Below, piece by piece: positions 1-10,792 of a DNA stretch of 64,000 nt. Origin of the DNA: Pseudomonas sp. P818 (GTDB lineage: Bacteria; Pseudomonadota; Gammaproteobacteria; Pseudomonadales; Pseudomonadaceae); NCBI RefSeq assembly GCF_000418555.1, contig NZ_ATKM01000005.1, positions 62,001 through 126,000 on the forward strand. Direction: 5' to 3'. The notes under the pieces are model-generated. The model did not search any database and was not told the origin of the DNA. It saw only the letters and a list, made by a program, of their open reading frames with translations. Made by a program: the position numbers and the translations under genes. How positions within the stretch are numbered: position 1 is the first letter of the stretch; each line of letters opens with the position of its first letter.

Positions 1-530
1 ACAAGAGTGTCGATGCCCTGCGCCGGCTCGACGCGCAGTACGGCAACCGCATCACCACGCTCTATTCCACACGCGCTGCGGTGCAGGAACAGGTGCTGGC
101 AGCCGATCTGGTCATCGGCGGCGTGCTGATTCCCGGGGCGGCTGCGCCCAAGCTCATCACTGCCGACATGGTGCGGCAGATGAAGACCGGCGCGGTGCTG
201 GTGGATGTCGCCATCGACCAGGGCGGCTGCGCCGAAACCTCGCATGCCACCACGCATGCCGAACCTACTTACGTGGTCGACGATGTGGTGCATTACTGCG
301 TCGCCAACATGCCCGGCGCGGTGGCCCGTACCTCGACGCTGGCGCTGAACAACGCCACCCTGCCATTCGTCGTGGCGCTGGCGCAGAAGGGGACGCGCCG
401 AGCGCTGGAGGAGGATCCACACCTGCTGGCCGGTCTGAACATCGCGCGCGGTGCCATCACCTGTGCCAGCGTTGCCGAGGCTCACGGGCTGCGTTTCCAG
501 CCACCTGGCAGTCTGCTCGAGCAGCTCTAG
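1..530 (+). CDS. ald: Alanine dehydrogenase, 3' end only (partial)
   Basis: This is the C-terminal part of NAD-dependent L-alanine dehydrogenase, which interconverts alanine with pyruvate and ammonia in the cytoplasm. The open frame (codons in phase with base 3) runs in from the left edge and ends in TAG at 528-530, leaving about 175 residues of a protein usually near 370. The visible part carries the family signature DLVIGGVLIPGAAAPKLI, then MKTGAVLVDVAIDQGGCAET and YCVANMPGAVARTST, which belong to the NAD-binding domain and the return to the catalytic domain. The 5' half, start and promoter lie outside the window. The downstream neighbour is convergent. The family call is secure; the gene cannot be checked for integrity from here. 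Confidence 0.95.
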   Translation, partial: KSVDALRRLDAQYGNRITTLYSTRAAVQEQVLAADLVIGGVLIPGAAAPKLITADMVRQMKTGAVLVDVAIDQGGCAETSHATTHAEPTYVVDDVVHYCVANMPGAVARTSTLALNNATLPFVVALAQKGTRRALEEDPHLLAGLNIARGAITCASVAEAHGLRFQPPGSLLEQL

Positions 531-564
531 GCGGTGCACGGGGTTCGGCCGTTGCTCTCAATAT

Positions 565-2376
565 CTACAGCGGCCAGACCCAAAGCAGCAGCGGTACGCT
601 GATCAGCACCACGAGAATTTCCATGGGCAGACCGAGGCGCCAGTAGTCGCCAAAGCGGAAGCCGCCGGGGCTGAGAATCAGCGTGTTGTTCTGGTGGCCA
701 ATGGGCGTCAGGAACGAACAGGAGGCGCCGATGGCCACCGCCATCAACAGCGCGTCCGGGCTGACACCAAGCTGGCTGGCGGCGCTCAGGGCGATGGGGC
801 ACATCACCGCGGCGGTCGCGGCGTTGTTCATGAAGTCCGACAGCGTCATGGTCACCACCAGCAGCAGGGTCAGGGTGATGATGGCGTTGCCCTGTGCCAG
901 GTTCTCCATCAGCAGGCGGGCCAGCAGGTCGGCGGCGCCGGTGGACGACATCGCCCCGGCCACCGGGATCAGCGCGCCGAGCAGCACGATCACCGGCCAG
1001 TCGATGGCTTCGTAAACAGAGCGCAGCGGTATCAGGCGCAACAGCATGTAGGCCAGCACGCCACTGGCGAAGGCGATCGCCGCAGAGAGCAGGCCGAAAG
1101 CGGCTGCAGCAATGGCCAGCAGCATGATGCCGAGGGCGAGGTTGGCCTGCCGCGGATCGGGAATGTTGATGGCCCGCGCGGCCAGCGGCACGCAATCGTA
1201 GTCACTGGCGAACTCGCCGATATCCTCGGCGCTGCCCTGCATCAGTAACACGTCGCCGCTCTGGATCAGGGTCGAGCGCAGACGCTTGATCGAGCGGTGG
1301 CTCTGCCTGGAGATGGCCAGCAGATTGATCGAGTAGCGGCTGCGCAAGCGCGTGCTGCTGGCGGAGCGGCCGATCAGCGACGAGTCGGGCTTGACCAGCA
1401 ATTCCTGCATGGCACGGTCTTCGCCGTTACTGACTTTCTTCTCGGTTTCACCTTCCCTGTCTTCCTTCTGTTCGGCCTCCTTGGCTTCGCGCTCGGCCTC
1501 CAGCAGCAGATCCAGCTGGCCGAGCACTTCGCCCAGCTCCTGCGGGTCGGCCTCGATCACCAGCACGTCGTCGGCCTGCAGTACACGCCGTGGGTTAGGT
1601 GCGGTCAGGCGCAACTTGTTGCGCACCATGGCTACCACTTGAGCGTCGGCTTCGTCGAGCAACTGCTCGATCTCGCGCAGGGTCTTGCCCTGGGCCTTGC
1701 CACCTTCCTTGACCCGCGCCTCGGTGAGGTAATGGCCGGTATCGAAGCTGGCGGCGTTACCCACTTCGCGTCTGGGGACCAGGCGCCAGCCGAGCAGGGC
1801 GATGAACAGCACGCCGGCCAGCGCCACGGCGACGCCGGCCGGGCTGAAGTCGAACATGGCGAAGGGACCACTGCCATGCTGGGCGCGAAAGCTGGAAACG
1901 ATCAGGTTCGGCGGTGTGCCGATCAAGGTGGTCATGCCGCCGAGGATGGTGCCGAAGGCCAGCGGCATCAGCACACGCCCCGGCGGCAACTCCAGGCGTG
2001 CGGCAATCTGCAGGGCGATGGGCATCAGCAGAGCGAGGGCGCCGACGTTATTCATGAACGCCGAGAGCAGGGCGCCAAGGCTGGTCAGTGCAGCGATGGA
2101 CAGCAGTTTGCCCGCGCCGCTGGGCAGCAGGCGCTGCGCCAGCCGGCTGACCGCTCCGGTACGCTGCAAGCCGTGGCTGAGCACCAGCACGCAGGCCACG
2201 GTGATCACGGCCGGGTGGCCGAAACCGGCGAAGGCCTCGGCTTCGGGCACCAGGCCGGCGATGACGCAGGCCAGCAGGGCGCCGAGCGCTACCACGTCGT
2301 GACGCCAGCGGCCCCAGATGAACAAGCCCATGCTGGCGACGAGAATGACAAAAATCTGGCCTTGTTCGAGGGTCAT
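565..2376 (-). CDS. SLC13-family (DASS) anion permease with two RCK_C/TrkA_C domains
   Basis: A 603-residue inner-membrane protein of the divalent anion:sodium symporter group. Hydrophobic segments flank two repeats that each hold an SLC13-type motif: FMNNVGALALLMP with GTPPN in the first half, and DFMNNAATAAVMCP with GHQNN in the second. Between the halves, at roughly residues 205-385, lie two soluble TrkA_C-like domains separated by a charged linker of Glu, Lys and Asp. Many bacterial members with this layout are called sulfate or dicarboxylate permeases; nothing here fixes the substrate. The ATG at 2376 has only a weak ribosome site. It stands alone, convergent with ald and upstream of no other gene on its strand. 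The family is clear, the substrate unknown. Confidence 0.85.
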   Translation of the reverse strand: MTLEQGQIFVILVASMGLFIWGRWRHDVVALGALLACVIAGLVPEAEAFAGFGHPAVITVACVLVLSHGLQRTGAVSRLAQRLLPSGAGKLLSIAALTSLGALLSAFMNNVGALALLMPIALQIAARLELPPGRVLMPLAFGTILGGMTTLIGTPPNLIVSSFRAQHGSGPFAMFDFSPAGVAVALAGVLFIALLGWRLVPRREVGNAASFDTGHYLTEARVKEGGKAQGKTLREIEQLLDEADAQVVAMVRNKLRLTAPNPRRVLQADDVLVIEADPQELGEVLGQLDLLLEAEREAKEAEQKEDREGETEKKVSNGEDRAMQELLVKPDSSLIGRSASSTRLRSRYSINLLAISRQSHRSIKRLRSTLIQSGDVLLMQGSAEDIGEFASDYDCVPLAARAINIPDPRQANLALGIMLLAIAAAAFGLLSAAIAFASGVLAYMLLRLIPLRSVYEAIDWPVIVLLGALIPVAGAMSSTGAADLLARLLMENLAQGNAIITLTLLLVVTMTLSDFMNNAATAAVMCPIALSAASQLGVSPDALLMAVAIGASCSFLTPIGHQNNTLILSPGGFRFGDYWRLGLPMEILVVLISVPLLLWVWPL

Positions 2377-2488
2377 GGGGCGGAACCATCCTGGTCATAC
2401 GCAGCGTTACGTCTGCTGTTCATTAGCAGAGTGTGCGCCGCGTCGGCAGTTCCCGGCGCGCGCTCGGCCAGCGCGCTATTTTCGCGCT

Positions 2489-3673
2489 TCAGACGTATTG
2501 CGCGGCGGCGTAACCCGAAGCCCAGGCCCACTGGAAATTGAAGCCGCCGAGATGGCCGGTGACATCCAGTACTTCACCGATGAAGTACAGCCCCGGCACT
2601 TTCAGCGATTCGAGGGTTTTCGACGACACCTCGTCGGTGTTCACCCCGCCCAGGGTCACCTCGGCGGTGCGATAGCCTTCGGTACCGGCCGGCACCAGTT
2701 GCCAGTCCGACAGGCGCTCGGCAATCGTCCTGAGCTCGCCGGGCGTGTACTGCTTCAACGGTTTGTTGCTGAACCAGCTGTCGGCCAGCAGGGCCGCCAT
2801 CTTCTTGGTAAACAGCTCGGCCAGCAGGGTTTTCAACTCGCTGTTGCCGCGTTCGCGCTGTTGGCTGGCCAGCCACTCGGGCAGGTCGATATGCGGCAGC
2901 AGGTCGATATGCAGGGTATCGCCCGGCTGCCAGTAGGAGGAGATCTGCAGGATCGCCGGGCCGGACAGACCGCGGTGGGTGAACAGGATGTTCTCGACGA
3001 AGCTCTGGCCGTTGCAGCTCACCCGGCAGTCTTCCACCGAGGTGCCGGAAAGCTCCGTGCACAGTGCCTTGAGCTGCGGCTCGGTGATGGTGAACGGCAC
3101 CAGGCCAGCGCGGGTCGGCAGCAGTTCGTGACCGAACTGCCTGGCCACCTGATAGCCGAAGCCGGTGGCGCCAAGGGTCGGGATCGACAGCCCGCCAGTG
3201 GCGATCACCAGCGACTGGCAGGCCACCTCGCCGAGGTCGCTGTGCAACAGGAAGCCGCCTTCGCGCTTCTCGATGCGCTGCACAGCCGTATTCAGGCGAA
3301 TCTCGACGCCCGCTTCGGCGCATTCGGCAAGCAGTAGATCGAGGATGTCGCTGGACTTGTTATCGCAGAACAGCTGACCGAGTTTCTTCTCGTGGTAGGG
3401 CACGCCATGCTTGGCCACCAGGCCGATGAAATCCCACTGGGTGAAGCGCGCCAGAGCGGACTTGCAGAAGTGCGGGTTGCCGGAGAGGAAGTTGGCCGGC
3501 TCGCAGTACAGGTTGGTGAAGTTGCAGCGGCCGCCACCGGACATGAGGATCTTCTTGCCGGCCTTGTTGGCGTGGTCGAGCACCAGCACCCGGCGGCCAC
3601 GGGCGGCGGCCGTGGCCGCACACATGAGGCCGGCGGCGCCTGCGCCGATGATCAGTACGTCGGTTTGCAACAC
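2489..3673 (-). CDS. BaiN/HI0933-like NAD(P)/FAD-dependent oxidoreductase
   Basis: A cytoplasmic flavoprotein of the HI0933 (YhiN/BaiN) family, about 394 residues. The N terminus has the FAD Rossmann motif DVLIIGAGAAGLMCAATAA, followed by the family mark MSGGGRCNFTN, and the C terminus has the FAD-contact stretch GEVLDVTGHLGGFNFQWAWA. The open frame extends to 3982, but that extra stretch has no family similarity. I place the start at the GTG at 3673, preceded by GGGGA at suitable spacing; a TTG one codon later is an alternative. Family length (about 390-400) agrees. The physiological reaction of these proteins in Pseudomonas is not established. It is divergent from the solute-binding gene at 3882, so the short interval between them holds both promoters. 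Confidence 0.85.
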   Translation of the reverse strand: MLQTDVLIIGAGAAGLMCAATAAARGRRVLVLDHANKAGKKILMSGGGRCNFTNLYCEPANFLSGNPHFCKSALARFTQWDFIGLVAKHGVPYHEKKLGQLFCDNKSSDILDLLLAECAEAGVEIRLNTAVQRIEKREGGFLLHSDLGEVACQSLVIATGGLSIPTLGATGFGYQVARQFGHELLPTRAGLVPFTITEPQLKALCTELSGTSVEDCRVSCNGQSFVENILFTHRGLSGPAILQISSYWQPGDTLHIDLLPHIDLPEWLASQQRERGNSELKTLLAELFTKKMAALLADSWFSNKPLKQYTPGELRTIAERLSDWQLVPAGTEGYRTAEVTLGGVNTDEVSSKTLESLKVPGLYFIGEVLDVTGHLGGFNFQWAWASGYAAAQYV

Positions 3674-3881
3674 GAGATGTCCCCAGATGGATCGCTGACG
3701 CAGAAGCCGCCTGCGCGAAAACCCCGCAAGTTTACCCGAAGCCGCTCTGTGCCGATGGTTCTGCCAGCACGCTGCCGATTCCGGGGCAATGCCCGCCGAG
3801 GGCTGTTTCAGATTTGAGACAGTGACGAGTAGGGCTGCGCCTGCTATCACTACAACGATGATTTCGGATGGATCGCCACCC

Positions 3882-4613
3882 ATGCCTGCAGCGCGCGTCT
3901 GGCTATTGCTCCTTTTGCTGTCGCCCGCGCTGGCAACGGCAGAGTCGCTGCGTCTGGTGGCCAACCCCTGGCCGCCTTTCAACGATCAGGAACTTCCCGG
4001 CAAGGGGCTTGCCAGTGACCTCGTGGAGCAGGCGCTCGAGCGCGCAGGCTACAGCACCAGCTACGTGGAGGTGCCCTGGGAACGGGCGGTGCGTGGGTTG
4101 AAACGGGGTGATTACGATGTGTTGATCAACGCCTGGTACAGCGCCGAGCGCACCGAGTACGGTTATTTTTCCCAGCCTTATCTGGTCAACCGCATCCGCC
4201 TGATGCAGCGCAAGGGCGGCGAGATCCGCTTCGAAAAACTGGCCGATCTTTATCCGTACAGCATCGCGGTGATCAGAGGCTACGCCTATTCCAAGGAGTT
4301 CGACAACGATCCGCGCCTGCTCAAGGTTGGCGTTGGCAGCTTCGAGATTGCCGCGCGCATGTTGCACGCCGGGCGCGTGCAGCTCGCGCTGGAAGACGAG
4401 CTGGTGGCGCGCTACGTACTCGCTCAGGAATTGAGCACCCTCGGCGACGAGCTGGAATTTCTGCCGTTACCTCTGAGCGAGAATGGTCTGCACATACTGG
4501 TGCGCCGCAGCCATCCCCATCATCGCGAGATCGCCAGACGTTTCGATGCCGCGATTCAGGCGATGAGCGACGACGGCAGCTATGCCGCGACGCTGCAGCG
4601 CCACATCCCCTGA
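3882..4613 (+). CDS. Periplasmic solute-binding protein (PBP2/family 3 type)
   Basis: A stand-alone secreted solute-binding protein of about 243 residues. The start at 3882 gives a textbook signal peptide, MPAARVWLLLLLLSPALATA, cut before ESLRLVANPWPPFN. Upstream in-frame ATGs at 3858 and 3789 lengthen the protein before the signal peptide and are less likely. The body has the bacterial solute-binding family 3 pattern: the opening strand with PWPPFND, then GLASDLVEQAL, VPWERAVRGLKRGDYDVLINAWYS and a hinge region near VIRGYAYSKEF. No permease or ATPase is nearby, so it may be an orphan receptor-like protein, as is common in Pseudomonas next to cyclic-di-GMP genes. Its stop (TGA at 4611-4613) directly abuts the stop of the convergent GGDEF gene. 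Ligand unknown. Confidence 0.8.
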   Translation: MPAARVWLLLLLLSPALATAESLRLVANPWPPFNDQELPGKGLASDLVEQALERAGYSTSYVEVPWERAVRGLKRGDYDVLINAWYSAERTEYGYFSQPYLVNRIRLMQRKGGEIRFEKLADLYPYSIAVIRGYAYSKEFDNDPRLLKVGVGSFEIAARMLHAGRVQLALEDELVARYVLAQELSTLGDELEFLPLPLSENGLHILVRRSHPHHREIARRFDAAIQAMSDDGSYAATLQRHIP

Positions 4614-5849
4614 TCAGGCCTGCACGGTGCGCGCGCGGCCCTGCTGCTTGGCCCGATACAGGCGGATATCGGCCTCATGCAGCAAGCTTTCCAGGTCTTC
4701 CGGTTCACCCTGGTAGAGCCCGGCACTGAACGATAGCGGCGGGGCGCCGACGGCGTAGTGCAGACCGGCGCACTGCTTGCGCAGCTTATCCAGTGCCTGA
4801 GCGACATGATCGGCGCCATGCAGGGTGAGCAGGGCGAATTCCTCGCCGCCCAGGCGGCCCAGCAGCATATCGGGAAAGGCACTGCTCATCGCCCGTGCGA
4901 ACACCACCAGAGCGCTGTCGCCGCTGGCATGACCGAAACCATCGTTGATCTGCTTGAAGTGGTCGAGGTCGAGCATCGCCACGCTGATTTCGCGATTTTC
5001 GCGCTGTGCCTGCTGCAGCATCTGCAGGCCCTGTTCGTAGAAGGCGCGGCGGTTGTTCAGCCCGGTCAGGGCATCGAACTGCGCCGCCTTTTTCAGCGCA
5101 CGCAACAGATCGCGGCGCTCCAGGGTCGACATCACCCGGCAGTTCAGCTCTTCCGGGCAGAACGGCTTGCGCAGGAAGTCATCGGCGCCGTGCTTGATGA
5201 ACTGGGCGCTGAGTGAGCCTTTTGGGTCGGCGGAAACGCCGATGATGATGAGGTCGTTGAGGCGCAGTTTCTGTCGCAACAGCTTGACCAGTTCGAAGCC
5301 GCTGACGCCGGGCATGGCATGGTCGAGCACCAGCAGGTCGAGGTCCGGGTGCTCATTGAGCTGGCGCAGGGTTTCCTTGCCGTCACAGGCCTCGATGATC
5401 TGATAGTGATGCGGCTCGAGGATGTGGCGAATGAAGCTGCGCTGCGCCAACGAGTCGTCGGCGATGAGGATCTTGATGTGGCTGTTGTGGTCCAGCCGGT
5501 GCAGCAGGCGGAAGGCGTACTCATAGGAGTGCTGGCTTTCCTTGAGCACGTAGTCGACCACGCCTTTCATCAACAGCTCGTCGCGCCGTTGTTCGTTGTA
5601 GCTACCGCTGAGCACGATGCAGGGCAGGTTATAACGCATGACCAGATCGACGCTCTCGCCATTCGGCGCATCCGGCAGGTGCAGGTCGACGATGGCAGCG
5701 AAGAACAGTGAAGCGGAGGTCTCCAGCATGACCTCCGCTTCCGCCAGTGACGCACAGAAAATCGGTTCCAGATCAGTTTCCTGGCGGAACAGATGCTCGA
5801 GGATTTTCAGAACCAGCGAACTGTCTTCGATGACCAGAATATTGCGCAT
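4614..5849 (-). CDS. Response regulator with two receiver domains and a GGDEF diguanylate cyclase domain
   Basis: A 411-residue soluble signalling protein. Residues 1-115 form a receiver domain (MRNILVIEDSSLVLKILEHL, phospho-acceptor candidate in VDLHLPD), residues about 125-245 form a second receiver (KILIADDSLAQRSFIRHIL, LLVLDHAMPGVSGFEL, and the KP lysine in FLRKPF), and residues about 255-410 form a GGDEF domain. The active site reads GRLGGEEFALL, a catalytically competent GGEEF, and DLDHFKQINDGFGHASGD is the nucleotide-binding part. It should make cyclic di-GMP when phosphorylated. No histidine kinase lies beside it, so its partner is elsewhere. GGAG sits at good spacing before the ATG at 5849. 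It is 40 bp from the end of dbpA but has its own start context. Confidence 0.92.
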   Translation of the reverse strand: MRNILVIEDSSLVLKILEHLFRQETDLEPIFCASLAEAEVMLETSASLFFAAIVDLHLPDAPNGESVDLVMRYNLPCIVLSGSYNEQRRDELLMKGVVDYVLKESQHSYEYAFRLLHRLDHNSHIKILIADDSLAQRSFIRHILEPHHYQIIEACDGKETLRQLNEHPDLDLLVLDHAMPGVSGFELVKLLRQKLRLNDLIIIGVSADPKGSLSAQFIKHGADDFLRKPFCPEELNCRVMSTLERRDLLRALKKAAQFDALTGLNNRRAFYEQGLQMLQQAQRENREISVAMLDLDHFKQINDGFGHASGDSALVVFARAMSSAFPDMLLGRLGGEEFALLTLHGADHVAQALDKLRKQCAGLHYAVGAPPLSFSAGLYQGEPEDLESLLHEADIRLYRAKQQGRARTVQA

Positions 5850-5889
5850 GGATAACTCCGGCCCAGGCCGTTTGAACTGTCTCTCAGCC

Positions 5890-7266
<1,377 letters not shown>

Positions 7267-7315
7267 GGCAAATGCTCGGGGATGGCGAAACAGGGCGGCA
7301 GTGTAGCAGGCCCGC

Positions 7316-8740
7316 TCATTCGTCCGCTGAAACCTCGATATTGCGCCCGCCGCGCCCGTCTTTCGTATCCAGCTGCAGGAAAATCGCCGCTGCCAGCATC
7401 GACAGCAAACCCACGCACAGGTAGGTGGCCTGGAAAGCCTGCAGCACGTGCTCGCTACCGCCCAGTTCACGGCTGAAGCCGCTGAGCAGCGCCGCTGCCG
7501 AGGCAACGCCAAGGCCCATCGCCAGCTGCACCACCACCGACAGCAGGCTGTTGCCGCTGCTGGCGTCGCGGTTGTCCAGGTCGATCAGGGTCACGGTGTT
7601 CATCGCGGTGAACTGCAGCGAGTTGCAGGCACCAATCAGGCTCAGCTGGATGATCAGCTGCAGCGTCGACGTATCGCCGTCGACGAGCGCCAGGCTGGCG
7701 ATCAGGGCACCGAGCAGCAGCGTGTTGCTGGTCAGGATGTTGCGGTAGCCGAGGCGTTCGATCAGCGGTCTGGCCAGCGGTTTGGCCGCCATGGCGGCCA
7801 GCGCCAGGGGGATCAGGCTCATGCCGGCCTGGGCGGGCGAATAGCCCATCGCCAGTTGCAGCAGCAGGGGTGTGAGAAAGGGCAGTGCGCCGCTGCCGAG
7901 GCGGGCGAAGAGGTTGCCGATGATGCCCACGGCGAAGCTGCGGGTGTGGAATAGCGACGGCGCGAACAGCGGGTGCTCGATGCGTCCGGCGCGCAGCCAG
8001 TAGGCAGCCAGGCAGGCCATGCCACCGAGTAACAGCAGCACCACGCGCATGGTTGGCAGGTGCAATTCGCCCAGACCTTCCAGGGCCACGGTGATCAGCA
8101 GCATGGCAGCGCCGAACAGCAGAAAACCGGCGGTATCGAAGCGGCTGCGTTCCGGCCCGCGCAAATCCGGCATATGTCGCAGCGCCGCCCAGCAACCGAG
8201 CAGCCCCACCGGCAGGTTGATCAGGAAGATCCAGTGCCAGCTGGCTACTTCCACCAGCCAGCCGCCAAGACTCGGGCCGATCAGTGGGCCGAGCAGGCCG
8301 GGCAGGGTGATGAAGCTCATGATCCGCACCAGCTCCGAGCGCGGATAGGCGCGCAGCACCACCAGCCGTCCGACCGGCATCATCAGCGCACCACCCAGGC
8401 CCTGGATGACCCGCGCAACGATCAGCATGCTCAGCGATTCCGACAGCGCGCAGAGCAGCGAGCCGAGGCTGAACAGGGCGATGGCGCCGAAGAAGATGCG
8501 CCGCGTACCGAAGCGGTCGGCGATCCAGCCAGAGGCGGGAATCAGCAGCGCCACGGTGAGCATGTAGGCGATCACCACCGACTGCATGCGCAGCGGGTCT
8601 TCGTTGAGATCGCCGGCCATGGCCGGTAACGCAGTATTGAGGATGGTGCCGTCCAGCGTCTGCATGAAGAAGGCGATGGCCACTATCCATGGCAGCAGGC
8701 GGGCGGTGCGTGGGTCGAGTTGGTTGAGCGTGGGTTGCAT
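7316..8740 (-). CDS. MFS transporter, DHA2 (EmrB/QacA, MdtD-like) family
   Basis: A 474-residue inner-membrane protein with about 14 hydrophobic segments, typical of the 14-TM DHA2 drug:proton antiporters. Family motifs are visible: motif C-like LDGTILNTALPAMAG in TM1, motif A GWIADRFGTRRIFF after TM2, VARVIQGLGGALMMPVGRL in TM4, and FITLPGLLGPLIGPSLGGWLV in TM5. It resembles E. coli MdtD in length and N terminus, but no substrate can be read from sequence. No membrane-fusion protein (EmrA-like) or regulator gene is adjacent. The start ATG at 8740 has a weak ribosome site. The roughly 185 bp between this gene and betA carry no gene. Confidence 0.88.
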   Translation of the reverse strand: MQPTLNQLDPRTARLLPWIVAIAFFMQTLDGTILNTALPAMAGDLNEDPLRMQSVVIAYMLTVALLIPASGWIADRFGTRRIFFGAIALFSLGSLLCALSESLSMLIVARVIQGLGGALMMPVGRLVVLRAYPRSELVRIMSFITLPGLLGPLIGPSLGGWLVEVASWHWIFLINLPVGLLGCWAALRHMPDLRGPERSRFDTAGFLLFGAAMLLITVALEGLGELHLPTMRVVLLLLGGMACLAAYWLRAGRIEHPLFAPSLFHTRSFAVGIIGNLFARLGSGALPFLTPLLLQLAMGYSPAQAGMSLIPLALAAMAAKPLARPLIERLGYRNILTSNTLLLGALIASLALVDGDTSTLQLIIQLSLIGACNSLQFTAMNTVTLIDLDNRDASSGNSLLSVVVQLAMGLGVASAAALLSGFSRELGGSEHVLQAFQATYLCVGLLSMLAAAIFLQLDTKDGRGGRNIEVSADE

Positions 8741-8927
8741 GAGGCGTCCGGCAGTCAGTGGCGGCTGTCACCGCTCCGCCATTATTGCGCAAGTGCTCCC
8801 GTTCGACGGCACTGGCGCGAATAAATTCGCTCCGGCCTGCAAGCGGTATTCAGCCGGCTCGGTATGGCTCGGGGCTCGGACGATAGGTGCGGATTGATCC
8901 GCGACGGGGCGCGCGAGCCCTTCGAAC

Positions 8928-10625
8928 TCAGGCTACCGAGACTTCTCGCTGCGGTTGCCCGCGTACCGGTCGCTCGCCAGCGACGAAATAGGGGGCGGTG
9001 CTGCGCGGCAGTGGCTGACGCCCGCGGATCCGGTCGGCGATCTTCTCGGCCATCATGATGGTGGTGGCGTTGAGGTTGCCGGTGATGATCTCCGGCATGA
9101 TCGAGGCATCCACCACGCGCAGGCCCTGCACGCCGTGCACGCGGCCCTGGCCGTCGACCACCGCCATGTCGTCCTCGCCCATCTTGCACGAGCAGGACGG
9201 GTGGAAGGCGGTTTCCGCGTGCTCGCGAATGAAGGCGTCCAGTTCGGCATCGCTCTGGCAGTCGATACCGGGGCTGATCTCGCGGCCGCGGTAAGGGTCG
9301 AGCGCCGGCTGCGCCATGATCTCGCGGGTGATGCGGATGGCGTCGCGAAACTCCTGCCAGTCCTGCTCATGACTCATGTAGTTGAACAGGATGCTCGGAT
9401 GCTGGCGCGGATCTTTCGACTTGAGCTGAATGCGCCCGCGGCTGGGCGAGCGCATGGAGCCGACGTGGGCCTGGAAGCCGTGCTCGTTCACCGCGTTGCT
9501 GCCGTTGTAGTTGATCGCCACCGGCAGGAAGTGGAACTGAATATTGGGCCATGCGAACTCGGGGCGGGTGCGGATGAAGCCGCCGGCCTCGAACTGGTTG
9601 CTGGCGCCGATGCCGTTGCCGGTGAACAGCCACTGGGCGCCGATACCCGGCTGGTTGAGCAGCTTGAGCGCCGGGTACAGCGACACCGGTTGGGTGCAGG
9701 CGTACTGCAGGTACATTTCCAGGTGATCCTGCAGATTCTGGCCGACGCCGGGCAGCTCGTGCACCAGCGCGATGTCCAGCTCGCGCAACAGGGCGGCAGG
9801 GCCGACTCCGGAGCGCTGCAGGATCTGCGGCGAGGCGATGGCGCCGGCGCACAGCAGCACTTCGCGACGAGCACGGGCAATGGCTGGCTCGTTGGCGTTG
9901 CCGATCAGGTAGCTGACGCCGCTGGCGCGCTTGCCGTCGAACAGGATGCGGTCGGTGGTGGCATGGGTGACGATAGTCAGGTTGGGCCGCCCCCGCGCCT
10001 GGTCCAGATAGCCACGGGCGGTGCTGGCGCGGCGACCTTCGGGGGTCACGGTACGATCCATCGGGCCGAAGCCTTCCTGCTGGTAGCCGTTGAGGTCGTC
10101 CGTGCGCGGATAGCCGGCCTGCACCCCGGCCTCGACCATGGCGTGGAATAGCGGGTTGTTGCCGACCTTGGGCGTGGTCACGCTGACCGGACCGTCGCCG
10201 CCGTGGTAGTCGTTGGGGCCGATGTCGCGGGTTTCCGCCTTGCGGAAGTAGGGCAGGCAGTCGTGGTAGGTCCAGTCTTCCAGGCCCTTGGCCTTGGCCC
10301 AGTGGTCGAAGTCCAGAGCGTTGCCGCGGATGTAGCACATGCCGTTGATCAGGGAGGACCCGCCCAGGCCCTTGCCGCGCCCGCACTCCATGCGGCGGTT
10401 GTTCATGTGCGGCTCGGGGTCGGTCTCGTAGGCCCAGTTGTAGCGCCGGCCCTGCAGCGGGAAGGCCAGGGCGGCGGGCATCTGGGTGCGGAAATCCAGG
10501 CGATAGTCGGGGCCGCCGGCTTCGAGCAGCAGCACGCTGACGTCTGCATCTTCGGTCAGGCGGGTGGCCAGCACGTTACCGGCCGAGCCGGCGCCGATGA
10601 TGATGTAATCGAACTCTTGCGACAT
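8928..10625 (-). CDS. betA: Choline dehydrogenase
   Basis: BetA is a membrane-associated FAD enzyme of the GMC family that oxidises choline to betaine aldehyde. The product is 565 residues. It begins [23 protein letters not shown] (FAD Rossmann motif), has the GMC signature [15 protein letters not shown], and ends with the catalytic-domain stretch [17 protein letters not shown] and [15 protein letters not shown]. The frame is open another 170 codons upstream into the REP region. The ATG at 10625 is chosen because AGGAGG lies just before it and it matches the family N terminus. It is the last gene of a betI-betB-betA series, separated from betB by 167 bp holding two repeat elements. BetI control is inferred from the operators near betI and betB. 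Confidence 0.97.
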   Translation of the reverse strand: MSQEFDYIIIGAGSAGNVLATRLTEDADVSVLLLEAGGPDYRLDFRTQMPAALAFPLQGRRYNWAYETDPEPHMNNRRMECGRGKGLGGSSLINGMCYIRGNALDFDHWAKAKGLEDWTYHDCLPYFRKAETRDIGPNDYHGGDGPVSVTTPKVGNNPLFHAMVEAGVQAGYPRTDDLNGYQQEGFGPMDRTVTPEGRRASTARGYLDQARGRPNLTIVTHATTDRILFDGKRASGVSYLIGNANEPAIARARREVLLCAGAIASPQILQRSGVGPAALLRELDIALVHELPGVGQNLQDHLEMYLQYACTQPVSLYPALKLLNQPGIGAQWLFTGNGIGASNQFEAGGFIRTRPEFAWPNIQFHFLPVAINYNGSNAVNEHGFQAHVGSMRSPSRGRIQLKSKDPRQHPSILFNYMSHEQDWQEFRDAIRITREIMAQPALDPYRGREISPGIDCQSDAELDAFIREHAETAFHPSCSCKMGEDDMAVVDGQGRVHGVQGLRVVDASIMPEIITGNLNATTIMMAEKIADRIRGRQPLPRSTAPYFVAGERPVRGQPQREVSVA

Positions 10626-10639
10626 GGCTCCTCCTGCTG

Positions 10640-10695
10640 CCCGGTTGCAATCCGGGAAAACGCGGTGACGGTTCCCGGATTGCATCCGGGCTACG
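10640..10695. repeat. REP-like inverted repeat, family A (CCCGGATTGCATCCGGGCTAC type)
   Basis: Two opposed copies of the CCCGGNTGCAATCCGGG motif separated by about 20 bp lie in the betB-betA gap. The same motif recurs at 30757, 32983 and 44727, always outside coding sequence. Such elements are common interspersed palindromes in Pseudomonas; here the hairpin may influence betB-betA transcript stability. Confidence 0.8.
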
Positions 10696-10711
10696 GGGCG
10701 ACGATCTTTTT

Positions 10712-10774
10712 GTAGGAGCGGCTTCAGCGCGATGCTTTCGCGGATCAAACGGTGCGCCGCCCGGCCGCTCCTAC
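10712..10774. repeat. REP-like inverted repeat, family B (GTAGGAGCGGCTTCAGC type)
   Basis: Outer arms GTAGGAGCGGC and GCCGCTCCTAC form a hairpin between betB and betA. Inner bases are partly degenerate compared with the copies at 28471 and 29709. It directly follows the family A element, so the betB-betA gap is almost wholly repeat. Confidence 0.8.
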
Positions 10775-10792
10775 ATGGCGTGGCGTTGGCGC

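Noticed and set aside
7267..7512. N-terminal extension of the dbpA frame
   Set aside because: It lies within the transporter gene and has no similarity to DbpA; the GTG at 7266 gives the family length.
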